64,000 nt of DNA from Prevotella sp. CAG:1185 (GCA_000436695.1 HF992598.1:26652-90651); one strand, 5' to 3'; numbered from the stretch's first letter, positions 45,131 through 55,638 are shown. Notes: a model not told the origin generated them from the sequence alone. Program-made: numbers and translations.

Positions 45131-47110
45131 TTATAGACAAATACATAACAATACTAATGCAATGGTACCTGTGAGGAACCATACGGCATACTGACGCACG
45201 TCACCGCTCTGCCAGCCACGTATGCTTTCTCCGGATTCATTAGCACCCCAGGCCATAAAGTTCATGGCTCCGTCAACGACATGACGGTCGAACCATGCCA
45301 ATGGTTTGCTTACACACTTGAAGATTATCTTGTGTGTAACAAACATCCAAACTTCATCCATATAGAAGCGCTTGTAAGCTGCACGGTGAAGTTTCGGGAA
45401 CTTGCGGGCAAGCATGTCTGCAACTGGAGTCTCCTCACCTTTATACATATATGTGGCAAGAGCAATACCGCATATTGCAAGAACAGTGCTCAATCCGGCA
45501 ACGAACCAGTTAGTGTGTGTACCGAATGCTATGCCGTTTGCTGAAACGAATTCACCAAACTCGAATACATGCAATGTTCCGAATATACCAACAAGCATAG
45601 TTATTACAGAAAGGACAATAAGAGGAATTGTCATTGTAAGCGGAGCTTCGTGAGGCTCGTGAGCGCCCTCTGCCTTGTGAGTTTCATAATAACTCTTGCC
45701 CCAGAAGATAACGTAATACAGACGGAACATATAGAATGCTGTCATTGCAGCTATTGCACTCATGATTCCACCCATGACAGGTGAAAAGTTATAGCATGCA
45801 ACCAAAATCTCATCCTTAGAGCAGAAGCCTGAGAAGAACGGTATACCTGCAATGGCAAGACATGAAATAAGGAATGTCCAGTGAGTTACAGGCATATACT
45901 TACGCAGACCGCCCATATACATCTTTTCGTTAGAATGTACAGCATGAATGATACATCCTGCACCGAGGAACAGGCAAGCCTTAAACATGGCATGAGTAAA
46001 CAGGTGATACATTCCGGCCATATATCCAAGTCCGTTTGCATCAGCATACTCTGCTGTCATTGCAACAGCGCCTGTTTCAGGATCAGGCATGCTTACGCCA
46101 AGTGCGACGAGCATAAAACCAATCTGAGAGATTGTTGAGAATGCAAGTACACGCTTGATATCACTCTGGCAGCATGCTACGGCTGCTGCATAGAAGGCTG
46201 TGAACGCTGCAATATATGCAACCCAATGCAAAGCCTCAGGAGCAAACTTGACAAATATCGGGAAAAGGCTTGCTACAAGATAAACTCCGGCTACAACCAT
46301 TGTTGCTGCGTGGATAAGTGCGCTGACAGGTGTAGGACCTTCCATAGCATCCGGCAACCATATATGCAACGGGAACATTGCACTCTTACCGGCACCACCG
46401 ATAAACATCAGGAACAATGCTGTAGGCAGAATCCAACCGGCCTGGTTGAGTGCTGTCATCTGTGCAGGTGACATCTGAGACAGGTCATAATTAAATGTAC
46501 CTACGTAGAAGCTATAAATAAGGATTCCGATGAGGAAGAACAAGTCAGCAAAACGTGTTACGATAAATGCCTTCTTTGAAGCTGCAACAGCTGCATGCAA
46601 AGGATAGTAGAAGCCGATAAGGAGGTATGAAGAAACTCCCACAAGCTCCCAGAACAGATACATCTGGAATATGTTTGTGGCAACAACCAGTCCGAGCATT
46701 GACATTGTGAACAAGCTCAAGAATGCATAATAACGCTGAAAGCCCTTCTCTCCGTGCATATAGCCGAAAGAATAGATGTGGACCATCAAACTGACAGTTG
46801 ATATAACGATAAGCATCATCGCAGAAATAGGAGTGATGCGGAAACCGATATTAAATGTCAGCAGCTCAGAAAATCTAAGCCAAGTAAAATCAAATGCTGT
46901 TACCGTAGGATAAAGGCCGGTGGCAGCGTCTCTTCCCTGTATCAGGAAATACTCAAAAGCTGTGTAGTAGCAAAATACTGTAACAATAGCTATAGAGCAA
47001 GTTCCGATAAGTCCGGCAACCTTGTGTGACATCTTCATACCCGCCAAACCGAGAAGAATGAATGTCAGAGCCGGCAATAAAAGTATTAAAAATACATAAC
47101 CATAATCCAT
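45131..47110 (-). CDS. nuoL: NADH-quinone oxidoreductase subunit L
   Basis: 659 residues; the largest antiporter-like subunit (ND5 type), about 15-16 membrane helices plus the C-terminal lateral helix region that braces NuoM and NuoN. Landmarks: YLFWELVGVSSYLLIGFYY, FPLHIWLPDAMEGPTPVSALIHAATMVVAGVYL, and LAFSTISQIGFMLVALG. It follows nuoK by 6 bp. Confidence 0.97.
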   Translation of the reverse strand: MDYGYVFLILLLPALTFILLGLAGMKMSHKVAGLIGTCSIAIVTVFCYYTAFEYFLIQGRDAATGLYPTVTAFDFTWLRFSELLTFNIGFRITPISAMMLIVISTVSLMVHIYSFGYMHGEKGFQRYYAFLSLFTMSMLGLVVATNIFQMYLFWELVGVSSYLLIGFYYPLHAAVAASKKAFIVTRFADLFFLIGILIYSFYVGTFNYDLSQMSPAQMTALNQAGWILPTALFLMFIGGAGKSAMFPLHIWLPDAMEGPTPVSALIHAATMVVAGVYLVASLFPIFVKFAPEALHWVAYIAAFTAFYAAAVACCQSDIKRVLAFSTISQIGFMLVALGVSMPDPETGAVAMTAEYADANGLGYMAGMYHLFTHAMFKACLFLGAGCIIHAVHSNEKMYMGGLRKYMPVTHWTFLISCLAIAGIPFFSGFCSKDEILVACYNFSPVMGGIMSAIAAMTAFYMFRLYYVIFWGKSYYETHKAEGAHEPHEAPLTMTIPLIVLSVITMLVGIFGTLHVFEFGEFVSANGIAFGTHTNWFVAGLSTVLAICGIALATYMYKGEETPVADMLARKFPKLHRAAYKRFYMDEVWMFVTHKIIFKCVSKPLAWFDRHVVDGAMNFMAWGANESGESIRGWQSGDVRQYAVWFLTGTIALVLLCICL

Positions 47111-47116
47111 AACACA

Positions 47117-47425
47117 CTAATTTTTCATGTTTTCAATACAGTTCACCTGATCACTATGGAAGTTGCGGTAAACATTAATAATAATAGCCACTGCAACAGC
47201 TGTTTCTGCAGCACTAACGCCAATGCTGAACAAAGTGAAGAAGAAACCTTCCATCTGTCCGGGGAACAACAGGCGGTTGAATGCCGCAAAGTTGATATCA
47301 ACAGAGTTGAGAATCAGCTCAACAGAAATCAACATTGCAATCAGGTTGCGGCGGGTAATAAACCCGAACACACCTATAAAAAACAACAGTGCTGAAAGCA
47401 CAAAGAAATATTCTACTGGTATCAT
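47117..47425 (-). CDS. nuoK: NADH-quinone oxidoreductase subunit K
   Basis: 102 residues, three membrane helices (ND4L type). The conserved glutamates of the proton path lie in LIAMLISVELILNSVDINF (about 28-46) and GVSAAETAVAVAIIINVYR (about 70-88). 6-bp gaps on both sides. Confidence 0.96.
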   Translation of the reverse strand: MIPVEYFFVLSALLFFIGVFGFITRRNLIAMLISVELILNSVDINFAAFNRLLFPGQMEGFFFTLFSIGVSAAETAVAVAIIINVYRNFHSDQVNCIENMKN

Positions 47426-47431
47426 AAGTTA

Positions 47432-47944
47432 TTACTCCTTTCTTGAAATTACGATTCCACCAATAATGCAAGCCAGCAAGAATACAGAGATAAACTCGAA
47501 CGGAAGCACATACTGATACTTCTCAGAACCCATCAGAGTGTGACCGATAAGACTCATTGACACTTCCTCGTCAGGCAGCTGAGCAGCCATGTCGATGAAC
47601 TTGTTCTTAAGGAACACGCCAACAACAGTAACAAGGCTTATCAGAGTAATCAAGACGCCGAATACCACACGGCTTCCCTTCATGCGCTCAACAAGTCCCT
47701 GCAGGGTACGCTTGCTTACAAGCTGAATAGCAAAAATATAAATCATAGTTACACCTCCGGCATAAACACTTATCTGAGCAGCGCCAAGGAAAGTGTAGTC
47801 AAGAAGGAAGTATAAGCCAGAAACACCTAAAAGAACGAACAGCAAGAAAGTGGCCGCTCTCATTATCCGCTTTGTCATTACGCACATAAGCGCAGAACCT
47901 AAGATGACAACAGCAAGAATTATAAACATTACTATATTAGCCAT
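47432..47944 (-). CDS. nuoJ: NADH-quinone oxidoreductase subunit J
   Basis: 170 residues, five membrane helices (ND6 type). The pi-bulge helix is within FLGAAQISVYAGGVTMIYIFAIQL (about 52-75), the usual J-subunit hallmark. Located between nuoI and nuoK. Confidence 0.95.
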   Translation of the reverse strand: MANIVMFIILAVVILGSALMCVMTKRIMRAATFLLFVLLGVSGLYFLLDYTFLGAAQISVYAGGVTMIYIFAIQLVSKRTLQGLVERMKGSRVVFGVLITLISLVTVVGVFLKNKFIDMAAQLPDEEVSMSLIGHTLMGSEKYQYVLPFEFISVFLLACIIGGIVISRKE

Positions 47945-47959
47945 ATCTACGTTCTCCTT

Positions 47960-48490
47960 TTATTTAATTTTAGTGTTAAAGACGCCGATCTCCAGCGGAG
48001 CACCGCCATCCTCGATATTAGGCAATGAAGGTTCGTATTTCTCCTTGTTCAGATGCATAACGAGCTTGTCTCTGCCGAATGTAGAGTTCTCGAAATCATT
48101 TACGAACTTTATTGCATCATGAGGACATGCATTAACGCACAACTCACAGAACATACAATCGCCCAAATCGTAAATATAATCATCAAGGACACGTTTTTTC
48201 TTACCGTCCTCGGTTTCTATTGTCTTCTGTACGACCTTAATCGTACCGTTAGGACAAGCCATCTCACAAAGTTTACATGCGATGCACTTATTGTTGCCCT
48301 CAGCATCCTGCGGCATGATAAGGCGTCCGCGATGGCGTGATGAAACGTGAAGCGTGGTCTTTCTGTTCTCCGGATACTGCTCGGTTACCTTCTTTGTAAG
48401 ATATTCGCGGAAGGTGACTCCAAGACCTGTAAGCAAAGACTTCAAGCCAAACTTGATTCCACCGAAATAAGATTTATTATTATCTTCCAT
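47960..48490 (-). CDS. nuoI: NADH-quinone oxidoreductase subunit I
   Basis: 176 residues. It carries clusters N6a and N6b in the peripheral arm through two ferredoxin motifs: CIACKLCEMACPNGTI (about 71-86) and CMFCELCVNACPHDAI (about 112-127). In complexes without NuoEFG this subunit lies near the electron entry point. Confidence 0.97.
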   Translation of the reverse strand: MEDNNKSYFGGIKFGLKSLLTGLGVTFREYLTKKVTEQYPENRKTTLHVSSRHRGRLIMPQDAEGNNKCIACKLCEMACPNGTIKVVQKTIETEDGKKKRVLDDYIYDLGDCMFCELCVNACPHDAIKFVNDFENSTFGRDKLVMHLNKEKYEPSLPNIEDGGAPLEIGVFNTKIK

Positions 48491-48586
48491 TTATTATTTC
48501 ATTTAAGAAATTAAAGAATCAATGAACAACAGTTTTTTATATTATCTGTAAATTCAGTAATTTTTAATTTTCAATAATTTGATATC

Positions 48587-49669
48587 TTAGAAATGCCATC
48601 CCAGGGCAACAACTATTGTCATCAGCACGAGGTTAAGCAAACTCAGCGGCATAAGATACTTCCACTCGAGCTTCAGAATCTGGTCGATACGAAGACGAGG
48701 ATAAGACCACTTAATCCAAAGCAGAATCCATACGAGGAAGAAAGTCTTAACCAAGAACCATATGATACCGGGGATGTAGTCCATGACAGCATTGAATCCA
48801 TCAAGTCCTGCTACGTGCAACGGCATCCATCCACCGAGGAACACTGTAGCTGCAACACCGGCAATGATAAACATGTTAAGATACTCTGCCAGGTAGAAGA
48901 AACCGAAGCCCATACCTGAATACTCTGTATGATAACCTGCTGTAAGCTCACTCTCAGCCTCAGCCAAGTCGAACGGGCCACGGTTAGCCTCAGCATTACC
49001 TGCAACGAGGAACACCAAGAAAGCTATGATTGCGGGGATATGGCCTTTGAAGATGAGCCATCCGTCGTTCTGAGACTCAACTATACCTGACAGACTCATT
49101 GTTCCTGTCAAGGCAACGGCGGTTATAAGGCAGAGGCACAATGACATCTCGTAAGAAATCATCTGTACAGCTCCACGCATAGCAGACACAACAGAATATT
49201 TGTTGTTAGAGCCCCAACCTGCAAGGAAGATACCTACAACACCGATACTTGATATAGCGGTAAGCAGGAATATACCTACATTAAAGTCGAGAATCTCAGC
49301 ACCTTTATTCCACGGCATGAAAGAGAATGCGCCAACACTTCCTATAATAACGAGGAACGGAGCTATTGCATACAAAAGTTTATCAGCCTTGTCAACAGGG
49401 AAGATTTCTTTTATAAGCATCTTAACCACGTCGGCAAAGACCTGGAAGATACCCCATTTTCCAACGCGCATAGGGCCAAGACGGCACTGGAAGAAGGCGC
49501 AGACCTTACGTTCCATATATATAAGCACAATGGCGAGCATGGCATAGGCCATAAGAATAATAAGCCCAACCAAAACGCATTCAATAAGGATTGACAAGAA
49601 ATTACCCAATCCCAGAGTATCTCTGAGAAGGCTGTCAAACCACGTTGTTACTATACTAAAATCGAACAC
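48587..49669 (-). CDS. nuoH: NADH-quinone oxidoreductase subunit H
   Basis: 360 residues starting at a GTG (49667-49669) that gives [15 protein letters not shown]; a frame extended upstream to a TTG adds eleven residues not expected in the family. Eight membrane helices (ND1 type) line the quinone chamber. [24 protein letters not shown] and [27 protein letters not shown] are diagnostic. The choice of start is uncertain. Confidence 0.93.
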   Translation of the reverse strand: MFDFSIVTTWFDSLLRDTLGLGNFLSILIECVLVGLIILMAYAMLAIVLIYMERKVCAFFQCRLGPMRVGKWGIFQVFADVVKMLIKEIFPVDKADKLLYAIAPFLVIIGSVGAFSFMPWNKGAEILDFNVGIFLLTAISSIGVVGIFLAGWGSNNKYSVVSAMRGAVQMISYEMSLCLCLITAVALTGTMSLSGIVESQNDGWLIFKGHIPAIIAFLVFLVAGNAEANRGPFDLAEAESELTAGYHTEYSGMGFGFFYLAEYLNMFIIAGVAATVFLGGWMPLHVAGLDGFNAVMDYIPGIIWFLVKTFFLVWILLWIKWSYPRLRIDQILKLEWKYLMPLSLLNLVLMTIVVALGWHF

Positions 49670-49756
49670 TTTGCTTAAATTTAAATATATTATGAAATTC
49701 AAATAATAAAAGGCAGCTAAAGGCCTTGCGGCCGCATTGCACTTTTATATTTTTGA

Positions 49757-51325
49757 TTATCTGTCAATATCAGGGATGACGTAGTCAAGAGTTGCACCGA
49801 TTGATATAAGGTCGGCAATCTTCTCGCCGCGACAAATATCATCCATTGCAGAAACCAGCGGCAATCCCATAGGACGGAACTTGAGTCGGTAAGGATTCTT
49901 GCCTCCGTCGCTCTTAAGATATACGCCGATTTCACCACGGCTACCCTCACAACTTGTGTACCATTCGCCTTCGGGAACCTTAATGATAGGTTTCTGTTTG
50001 AGATAGAATTCTCCTTCGGGAATGTTGTCGATAAGTTGCTCAAGGATGTGAACGCTCTGCTCCATCTCGTCCATACGGACCATATAACGGTCGAAGCAGT
50101 CACCATTATTATATACAATCTCCTTGAAGTCAACCTTATCATATAGGTCGTAAGGATGATTCTTTCTTACGTCATTATGCCATCCTGTCGCACGTCCTGT
50201 ACCTCCGGTACATCCGTAAGATATAGCATTCTCCTTTGAGAGTACGCCTACACCCTTGAAACGGTTCTGCAGGATAACGTTACCAGTGAAGAGATCGTGA
50301 TACTCTTTGAACATCGGCTTGATATACTCACAGAGTTTCTTTACGTTCTTGACAAAGTTCGGATCGATGTCGGCCTGGCATCCGCCAATACGATAATAGT
50401 TCTGTATGAGTCGTCCGCCGGTTGTCTCCTCCATAACGTTAAGCACCTGCTCACGGTCGCGCATACCATATATAAATGCGGTGAGCGCTCCAAGGTCCTG
50501 AGCACAGCAGCTGTAGAACAGCAGGTGAGAATCAAGACGCTGAAGTTCATCCATTATGGTACGGATATACTTAATACGGTCAGAAAGTTCTATGCCCATT
50601 CCCTCCTCGATAACCGAAACAAGCGCATGACGGTTCATCATGGCTGAAAGATAATCAAGACGGTCGGTCAGTGCAAGTGTCTGCGGGTAAGTGTAGCTCT
50701 CGCACATCTTCTCGATACCACGGTGAATGTATCCGCAATGAGGATACACCTTTTTAATAATCTCACCGTCGAGAATGGTCTGCAGACGAAGCACACCGTG
50801 AGTAGCCGGGTGCTGAGGGCCGATGTTAATAACATAGTCGTCATCGGTGAAGAGTCTGTGCTTTGTCTCGCTCAGCGTACCGTCCTCATTGAGGTTATAC
50901 TCAATGGTATAGTCTGGCTCCGGATCGTCTTCCAATGAATACTTGTTGTTCTCAGGACTCATGTCGTAGTCCTTTCTCATAGGATATCCATTGAAATCTG
51001 AACGAAGATACAGGCGGCGCATGTCCTTATGTCCGAGGAACTTAATTCCGTAGAAGTCATACACCTCACGCTCAAGCAGGTCAGCGCTCTTCCACAGATT
51101 GCTTACTGTAGGTATATACGCATTGTCGCGGTCGGCATTAACAGCCTTAACGCTCATGCGCTGGTGTGTTTCGGTGTTTTCAAGAATATAAACTGCTCCC
51201 AGTCCTTCTTCACCAAAATCTTCACCTACGATAGTAACGAGGAAGTCGAAATGCTTCTCATTCTTCAGTTTTGCCATCTCGCGGGCAAAATCCTTCAGCT
51301 CGAATACTTTATTTTCTAATTTCAT
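49757..51325 (-). CDS. nuoCD: NADH-quinone oxidoreductase fused subunits C and D
   Basis: 522 residues. Residues about 1-130 are the NuoC domain (VYILENTETHQRMSVKAV, LLEREVYDFYGIKFLGHKDMRRL); residues about 150-522 are NuoD (NIGPQHPATHGVLRLQTILDGE, RTIMDELQRLDSHL, C-terminal SIGATLDYVIPDIDR). The fusion is continuous in one frame and is a normal arrangement in several phyla including Bacteroidetes. NuoD, with NuoB and NuoH, forms the quinone site. Confidence 0.97.
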   Translation of the reverse strand: MKLENKVFELKDFAREMAKLKNEKHFDFLVTIVGEDFGEEGLGAVYILENTETHQRMSVKAVNADRDNAYIPTVSNLWKSADLLEREVYDFYGIKFLGHKDMRRLYLRSDFNGYPMRKDYDMSPENNKYSLEDDPEPDYTIEYNLNEDGTLSETKHRLFTDDDYVINIGPQHPATHGVLRLQTILDGEIIKKVYPHCGYIHRGIEKMCESYTYPQTLALTDRLDYLSAMMNRHALVSVIEEGMGIELSDRIKYIRTIMDELQRLDSHLLFYSCCAQDLGALTAFIYGMRDREQVLNVMEETTGGRLIQNYYRIGGCQADIDPNFVKNVKKLCEYIKPMFKEYHDLFTGNVILQNRFKGVGVLSKENAISYGCTGGTGRATGWHNDVRKNHPYDLYDKVDFKEIVYNNGDCFDRYMVRMDEMEQSVHILEQLIDNIPEGEFYLKQKPIIKVPEGEWYTSCEGSRGEIGVYLKSDGGKNPYRLKFRPMGLPLVSAMDDICRGEKIADLISIGATLDYVIPDIDR

Positions 51326-51339
51326 TGCTTCCCTTTTAA

Positions 51340-52005
51340 TTATTTAGAAACAGACGCATCAACATCATTCAGCGCAGCCGATGCCTGCTTCAGTTTTTCT
51401 TCGTCAACATCATTACCGTCAACAATGATAGGCTTTTTCTCCTTATGGTTAACACCGCCAAAGAACTTCTCTATCTTAACCTTTCTCTGAAGCTGCATCA
51501 TGCCATACAGAATAGCTTCAGGACGCGGAGGGCATCCCGGAACGTATACATCAACAGGAACGATTTCGTCGATTCCCCTTACAACATGATAGCTGCTCTT
51601 GAACGGTCCGCCTGATATAGCGCATCCGCCGACGGCAACCACGTATTTAGGTTCTGCCATCTGGTCATAAAGGCGCTTGAACACAGGAGCCATCTTATGA
51701 GTAATAGTTCCTGCACACATTATGAGGTCGGCCTGACGTGGAGAGTTACGTGTAACCTCGAAGCCAAAGCGCGCAAAGTCATAACGGGCGCAACCTACTG
51801 CCATGAACTCGATACCACAGCAACTTGTGGCAAAGGTCAATGACCACAAAGAATTTGAGCGTCCCCAGTTGATAGCCTCATCAAGAGAGCCGACAATTAC
51901 GTTTACACCTCCCTCGTGAAGTTCCTGAATGGTTTTCTCAAGGGTTTCGTTATCCTTAAACTCTGCATAAGGAATACTCTTGATTACTGGTTTCTTTACT
52001 TCCAT
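51340..52005 (-). CDS. nuoB: NADH-quinone oxidoreductase subunit B
   Basis: 221 residues from the ATG at 52005, chosen because AAAGGAG (52013-52019) lies at a good distance upstream; an ATG at 52026 is an alternative. It holds cluster N2, the last electron carrier before quinone: tandem cysteines in [14 protein letters not shown], then VGGCAISGG and [14 protein letters not shown]. It overlaps the end of nuoA by a few bases. An acidic C-terminal tail of about 35 residues is extra. Confidence 0.95.
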   Translation of the reverse strand: MEVKKPVIKSIPYAEFKDNETLEKTIQELHEGGVNVIVGSLDEAINWGRSNSLWSLTFATSCCGIEFMAVGCARYDFARFGFEVTRNSPRQADLIMCAGTITHKMAPVFKRLYDQMAEPKYVVAVGGCAISGGPFKSSYHVVRGIDEIVPVDVYVPGCPPRPEAILYGMMQLQRKVKIEKFFGGVNHKEKKPIIVDGNDVDEEKLKQASAALNDVDASVSK

Positions 52006-52346
52006 TCCAACGCTCCTTTCCGCCATGCATAAGCAAGGCCAAACACTAAGACTAACAAAAAGAATCCGATACTGACCATAGCCATCACGCCGAAATCCTT
52101 AAGTACTACAGCCCACGGATAGAGGAAAACTGTTTCCACGTCGAAGACCAAGAACAGGATTGCAAACAGATAGTAGCCCACGTGCACAGGTATCCATGAA
52201 GAACCGTGAGTAGGAATACCGCACTCGAATGGCTCTCCCTTAACCTTGTTGTACGTACGCGGACCTATCAACTTAGCGATGACAAAAGCAGCCACTACCA
52301 AGAAAACAGCCGTTATAAAAACGGTAACTAACAAGATAAAATACAT
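51996..52346 (-). CDS. nuoA: NADH-quinone oxidoreductase subunit A
   Basis: 116 residues, three membrane helices (ND3 type). The loop [41 protein letters not shown] holds the conserved Cys and acidic residues of the quinone-linked loop. It is the first gene of the operon. Confidence 0.96.
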   Translation of the reverse strand: MYFILLVTVFITAVFLVVAAFVIAKLIGPRTYNKVKGEPFECGIPTHGSSWIPVHVGYYLFAILFLVFDVETVFLYPWAVVLKDFGVMAMVSIGFFLLVLVFGLAYAWRKGALEWK

Positions 52347-52387
52347 ATATATTTTATTTAAAAAATGTAATTATATACAAACGCATG

Positions 52388-52395
52388 CAAAGGTA
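52388..52395 (-). promoter_or_regulatory. -7 promoter element of the nuo operon
   Basis: Minus-strand TACCTTTG, 42 bases before the nuoA start. No clear -33 TTTG at the expected place. Confidence 0.65.
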
Positions 52396-52477
52396 CAATT
52401 TATTTTGTAAAGATTAAGCATAAATACATATTTTTATTTATGAAATAACTTTATCTTTACAAAAATAGCGCACCTCA

Positions 52478-53317
52478 TCATAGAGAATGGTATGATATGA
52501 GTCCTTCGATAGGACTTTTCAGCACTTTTGACACGCTGAAGCCTTCAAGCCCGGCGGCTTCTGAAAGCTCGCTTTCATAGCAGTATGCCATGCTGCCGAC
52601 ACAGCCTACGGAACGAACTGAATTACCGTAAAGGGCGACATTGCGCCTAAAGAAATTACGGAAGTTGTCAACCACAATCATCCTAACGCTGTCATCGTCA
52701 AGATGCTTATGGACATACAGCGACATGCTTGCAAGAAAGCGGTTAGGCGTAGGCTCACGGTAAACTTTGCGTATTATGTCGGCAAGCGTAAGCCCCGACT
52801 CTCGCAGATACCCTTCGCGCACATCGGCAGACACACCGCCCTTGAACATTGCGTTGACAAAAAGTTTGCCGAGAACCGCCCCGCTACCCTCATCGCCAAG
52901 GATATATCCGAGCGGCGGCACATTGTCTGTTATTTTCCTGCCGTCATAAAGGCATGAGTTAGCCCCGGTACCCAATATGCAGGCTATGCCCGGCTTGTCT
53001 GCAAACAAAGCTCTCGCAGCCCCGAGCATGTCGGTGTCGGCACTTACCGTAGATGCCGAGGTAAAGCATGAAGAAAGCACTTCACGCATCATAGGCTTCA
53101 TCTCGTCGCGGCACCCTGCTCCATAGAACCACACTTCTTCAATATCACCGGCATAAGAAATATTATAGGCAACATCGCAATTAATTATCTCTTGGATAAC
53201 AGCCCGCGACTGCTGAAATGGGTTTATGCCCTGTCCCGAAATGCGCTCTACGACAAGGTTGCCGTCCAACACACACCAGTCTGTCTTTGTACTTCCGCTG
53301 TCAGCAATCAGTTTCAT
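52478..53317 (-). CDS. BadF/BadG-family ATPase (GlcNAc kinase-like)
   Basis: 279 residues from the ATG at 53317 (MKLIADSGSTKTDWCVLDG); the phosphate-1 loop at the very N-terminus and a -7 element (53353-53360) support it. Hsp70/actin-type ATPase fold with phosphate-2 loop CILGTGANSCLYDG (about 107-120) and GDEGSGAVLGKLFVNAMFKGG. In Bacteroidetes this group is usually annotated as N-acetylglucosamine kinase-like; actual substrate unknown. It may feed salvage of wall amino sugars. Confidence 0.85.
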   Translation of the reverse strand: MKLIADSGSTKTDWCVLDGNLVVERISGQGINPFQQSRAVIQEIINCDVAYNISYAGDIEEVWFYGAGCRDEMKPMMREVLSSCFTSASTVSADTDMLGAARALFADKPGIACILGTGANSCLYDGRKITDNVPPLGYILGDEGSGAVLGKLFVNAMFKGGVSADVREGYLRESGLTLADIIRKVYREPTPNRFLASMSLYVHKHLDDDSVRMIVVDNFRNFFRRNVALYGNSVRSVGCVGSMAYCYESELSEAAGLEGFSVSKVLKSPIEGLISYHSL

Positions 53318-53848
53318 TATTATTAGATTATTTTTCGTTATCAAACATTTGGCAAAGATACATATTAAGTCTGAATAACTGCCGTTTTTTCATAAAAAAC
53401 TTTAATCTACGTAAGACTTCACTTTATTAACGGCACACATATATGCAAATGTGCAAACATCCAAACAAAACACGCAACGCATATAAACAAATATTAAGTA
53501 TCTTTTCATACCGGCCAAGACTTGTCAACAACTCCGACAGGCAATACAACATGACGGTAAGTATCAATCATGATGTTGTATTTAATGTCTTATCCGATTT
53601 TAACTTTCTTATGACAAAACAGAATTTATAATAATGATATTTCATGCCGTGAACAGCATAATAAAAAAATACAGGAACAGAAAACTTTTTGAAGGCAGCT
53701 GCACAGACGGTAGTAAAAAGTTATTACAACAGAATTTCTTAAAATAGACAATCAAACTGTGTCTAAACACAAGAAAAACACTGAAAACAAGTTGATTGAC
53801 GGGCAAAAGACGGTGATTTTATGATGAAAATCATTGGATTCTGCATTC
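53318..53848. other. Intergenic region before repeat array D
   Basis: A minus-strand -7 element TATCTTTG for the kinase gene lies at 53353-53360. The rest is AT-rich with only short frames that resemble nothing known. Confidence 0.45.
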
Positions 53849-53936
53849 AAAAAGCCACAATTACACATGCAAAAGCATGCCTTTTACACTCCAAAAGACG
53901 TCCTTTTAGGCTGTAAAAGCATACCTTTTATAAATT
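53849..53936. repeat. 22-bp-period palindromic repeat array D (4 units)
   Basis: Units begin at 53849, 53871, 53893 and 53915, exactly 22 bp apart: AAAAAGCCACAATTACAC.., AAAAGCATGCCTTTTACA.., AAAAGACGTCCTTTTAGG.., AAAAGCATACCTTTTATA... The first unit has a decayed right half. Confidence 0.88.
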
Positions 53937-54108
53937 AATGATACACATATCGCCACTAAATTTTGCATAACATACTATAAATCAGCACGTTATACAAAAC
54001 ATTGAAAATTGTGCAATTTTCTCATTAAAACATGAGTTTCTAACCGGCAAGGGCACTCTCAGAGCGTTAAACGACAAGAAAACAGAAAACTCAAAGCCTT
54101 TTATACTG

Positions 54109-55500
54109 CTATCCGAACAACGCTCTCAGTGCCTCTTCCACCTTACGCACAGGCACTATCTCAATGTTGCTTTTGGCCTTGTTAAGGCTCTGCATATTGT
54201 TTGCGGGAACGATAATATGCGTAAATCCAAGCTTCTCGGCCTCAGCCACACGCTGTTCTATACGGCTTACAGGACGCACCTCGCCGCTAAGTCCCACTTC
54301 GCCTGCCATACACCAGCCGCTTTCTATGGCCGTATCGACATTGCTCGACAGAACGGCGGCAATAACGCTTAAGTCCATGGCAAGGTCGGTGACGCGCAGT
54401 CCGCCTGCTATGTTTATAAACACATCTTTCTGTATCAGCTTAAAGCCGACACGCTTTTCCAATACGGCAAGCAGCATGTTGAGTCTTCGCTGGTCAAATC
54501 CTGTAGCGCTGCGCTGCGGCGTACCATAAGCTGCACTCGACACAAGCGCCTGCGTTTCAACAAGGAACGGGCGCACGCCTTCAATGGCCGAAGATATGGC
54601 CACACCGCTCAGCCCTTCGTGGTCTTGCGTAAGCAAAAGTTCCGAAGGATTGCTCACGGGGCGCAGTCCGTCGTTGCGCATTTCATAGATACCCAGTTCT
54701 GAAGTGCTTCCAAATCGGTTTTTTATAGAGCGGAGTATGCGGTACATATAATGCTGGTCGCCCTCAAACTGAATCACAGTGTCAACTATATGTTCAAGAA
54801 TCTTTGGTCCGGCCAGGTTACCTTCCTTATTAATGTGTCCGATAAGAATTACAGGTATTCCGCTAGACTTGGCAAAACGCAGCAATGCCGACGCACACTC
54901 GCGCACTTGCGTAATGCTTCCGGGCGAACTGTCAACGGTCTCTGTGCTTATTGTCTGTATAGAATCTATTATAACAATGTCTGGAACAATCTCCTTAATG
55001 TGCCTGAATATGCTCTCGAGCGAAGTGTCGCACAATATCAGACAGTTGTCATTGTCGTCATGTTCTATTCTGTCGGCACGCATCTTCAGCTGATGAGCGC
55101 TTTCCTCACCGCTTACATACAGAATCTTGCGCTCAGGTATCCGCAATATAGTCTGCAGCGTAAGCGTACTCTTACCTATACCCGGCTCACCGCCGAGCAG
55201 GATTATTGAGCCAGGCACCAGTCCGCCGCCAAGCACCCTGTTGAATTCCGCATCGTGCATATCTATGCGCGGCTCGTCAACGGCAGCTATATCCGACAAC
55301 AACACAGCACGGCTGTCGCCACTCTTGAAGGTGTGCCTCACGGTTGCGGCTGCCGACTTGGCAGCCATCTGACCTGTATCTGACGATATTCTGATTTCCT
55401 TAAACGTGTTCCACTGTCCGCAGCTGGGGCACTTGCCAATCCATTTGGCCGACTCCTGACCGCAATTAGAACAAACATAAGCTATCTTGTCCTTAGCCAT
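54109..55500 (-). CDS. radA: DNA repair protein RadA
   Basis: 463 residues. A RecA-like ATPase helping branch migration in recombination repair. The N-terminal zinc finger is CSNCGQESAKWIGKCPSCGQW (C10-x2-C13, C27-x2-C30), Walker A GGEPGIGKST is near residue 98, the RadA-specific KNRFGSTSELG motif near 258, and the C-terminal Lon-like domain begins AISSAIEGVRPFLVETQALVS. Length is normal. Divergent from the solute-binding lipoprotein gene. Confidence 0.97.
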   Translation of the reverse strand: MAKDKIAYVCSNCGQESAKWIGKCPSCGQWNTFKEIRISSDTGQMAAKSAAATVRHTFKSGDSRAVLLSDIAAVDEPRIDMHDAEFNRVLGGGLVPGSIILLGGEPGIGKSTLTLQTILRIPERKILYVSGEESAHQLKMRADRIEHDDNDNCLILCDTSLESIFRHIKEIVPDIVIIDSIQTISTETVDSSPGSITQVRECASALLRFAKSSGIPVILIGHINKEGNLAGPKILEHIVDTVIQFEGDQHYMYRILRSIKNRFGSTSELGIYEMRNDGLRPVSNPSELLLTQDHEGLSGVAISSAIEGVRPFLVETQALVSSAAYGTPQRSATGFDQRRLNMLLAVLEKRVGFKLIQKDVFINIAGGLRVTDLAMDLSVIAAVLSSNVDTAIESGWCMAGEVGLSGEVRPVSRIEQRVAEAEKLGFTHIIVPANNMQSLNKAKSNIEIVPVRKVEEALRALFG

Positions 55501-55638
55501 AATATTGTTATAAAATGATATATGGAAAGGCTCGTAGGGCTACTGTAATATGTAAATTAAAAATGCAATGCAAATATGCGCAAACATCTACAAAACAGCG
55601 GCCTCAGCCCCTTTTCGATACAAAATTAGTGATTATTT

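Noticed and set aside
45281..46471. Several plus-strand frames of 70-90 codons opposite nuoL
   Set aside because: They are antisense shadows of the nuoL frame; rich in Cys and His, as expected from reverse reading of membrane-protein codons.
49757..51325. nuoCD as an assembly or sequencing fusion
   Set aside because: The frame is continuous with proper linker and the fusion is a known normal form.
53443..53631. 62-codon plus-strand frame
   Set aside because: Isolated in an AT-rich spacer, no promoter, composition not protein-like.
32893..53936. 22-bp arrays as CRISPR
   Set aside because: There are no unique spacers, the units themselves are diverged and palindromic, the period is far shorter than any CRISPR, and no cas gene is in the window.
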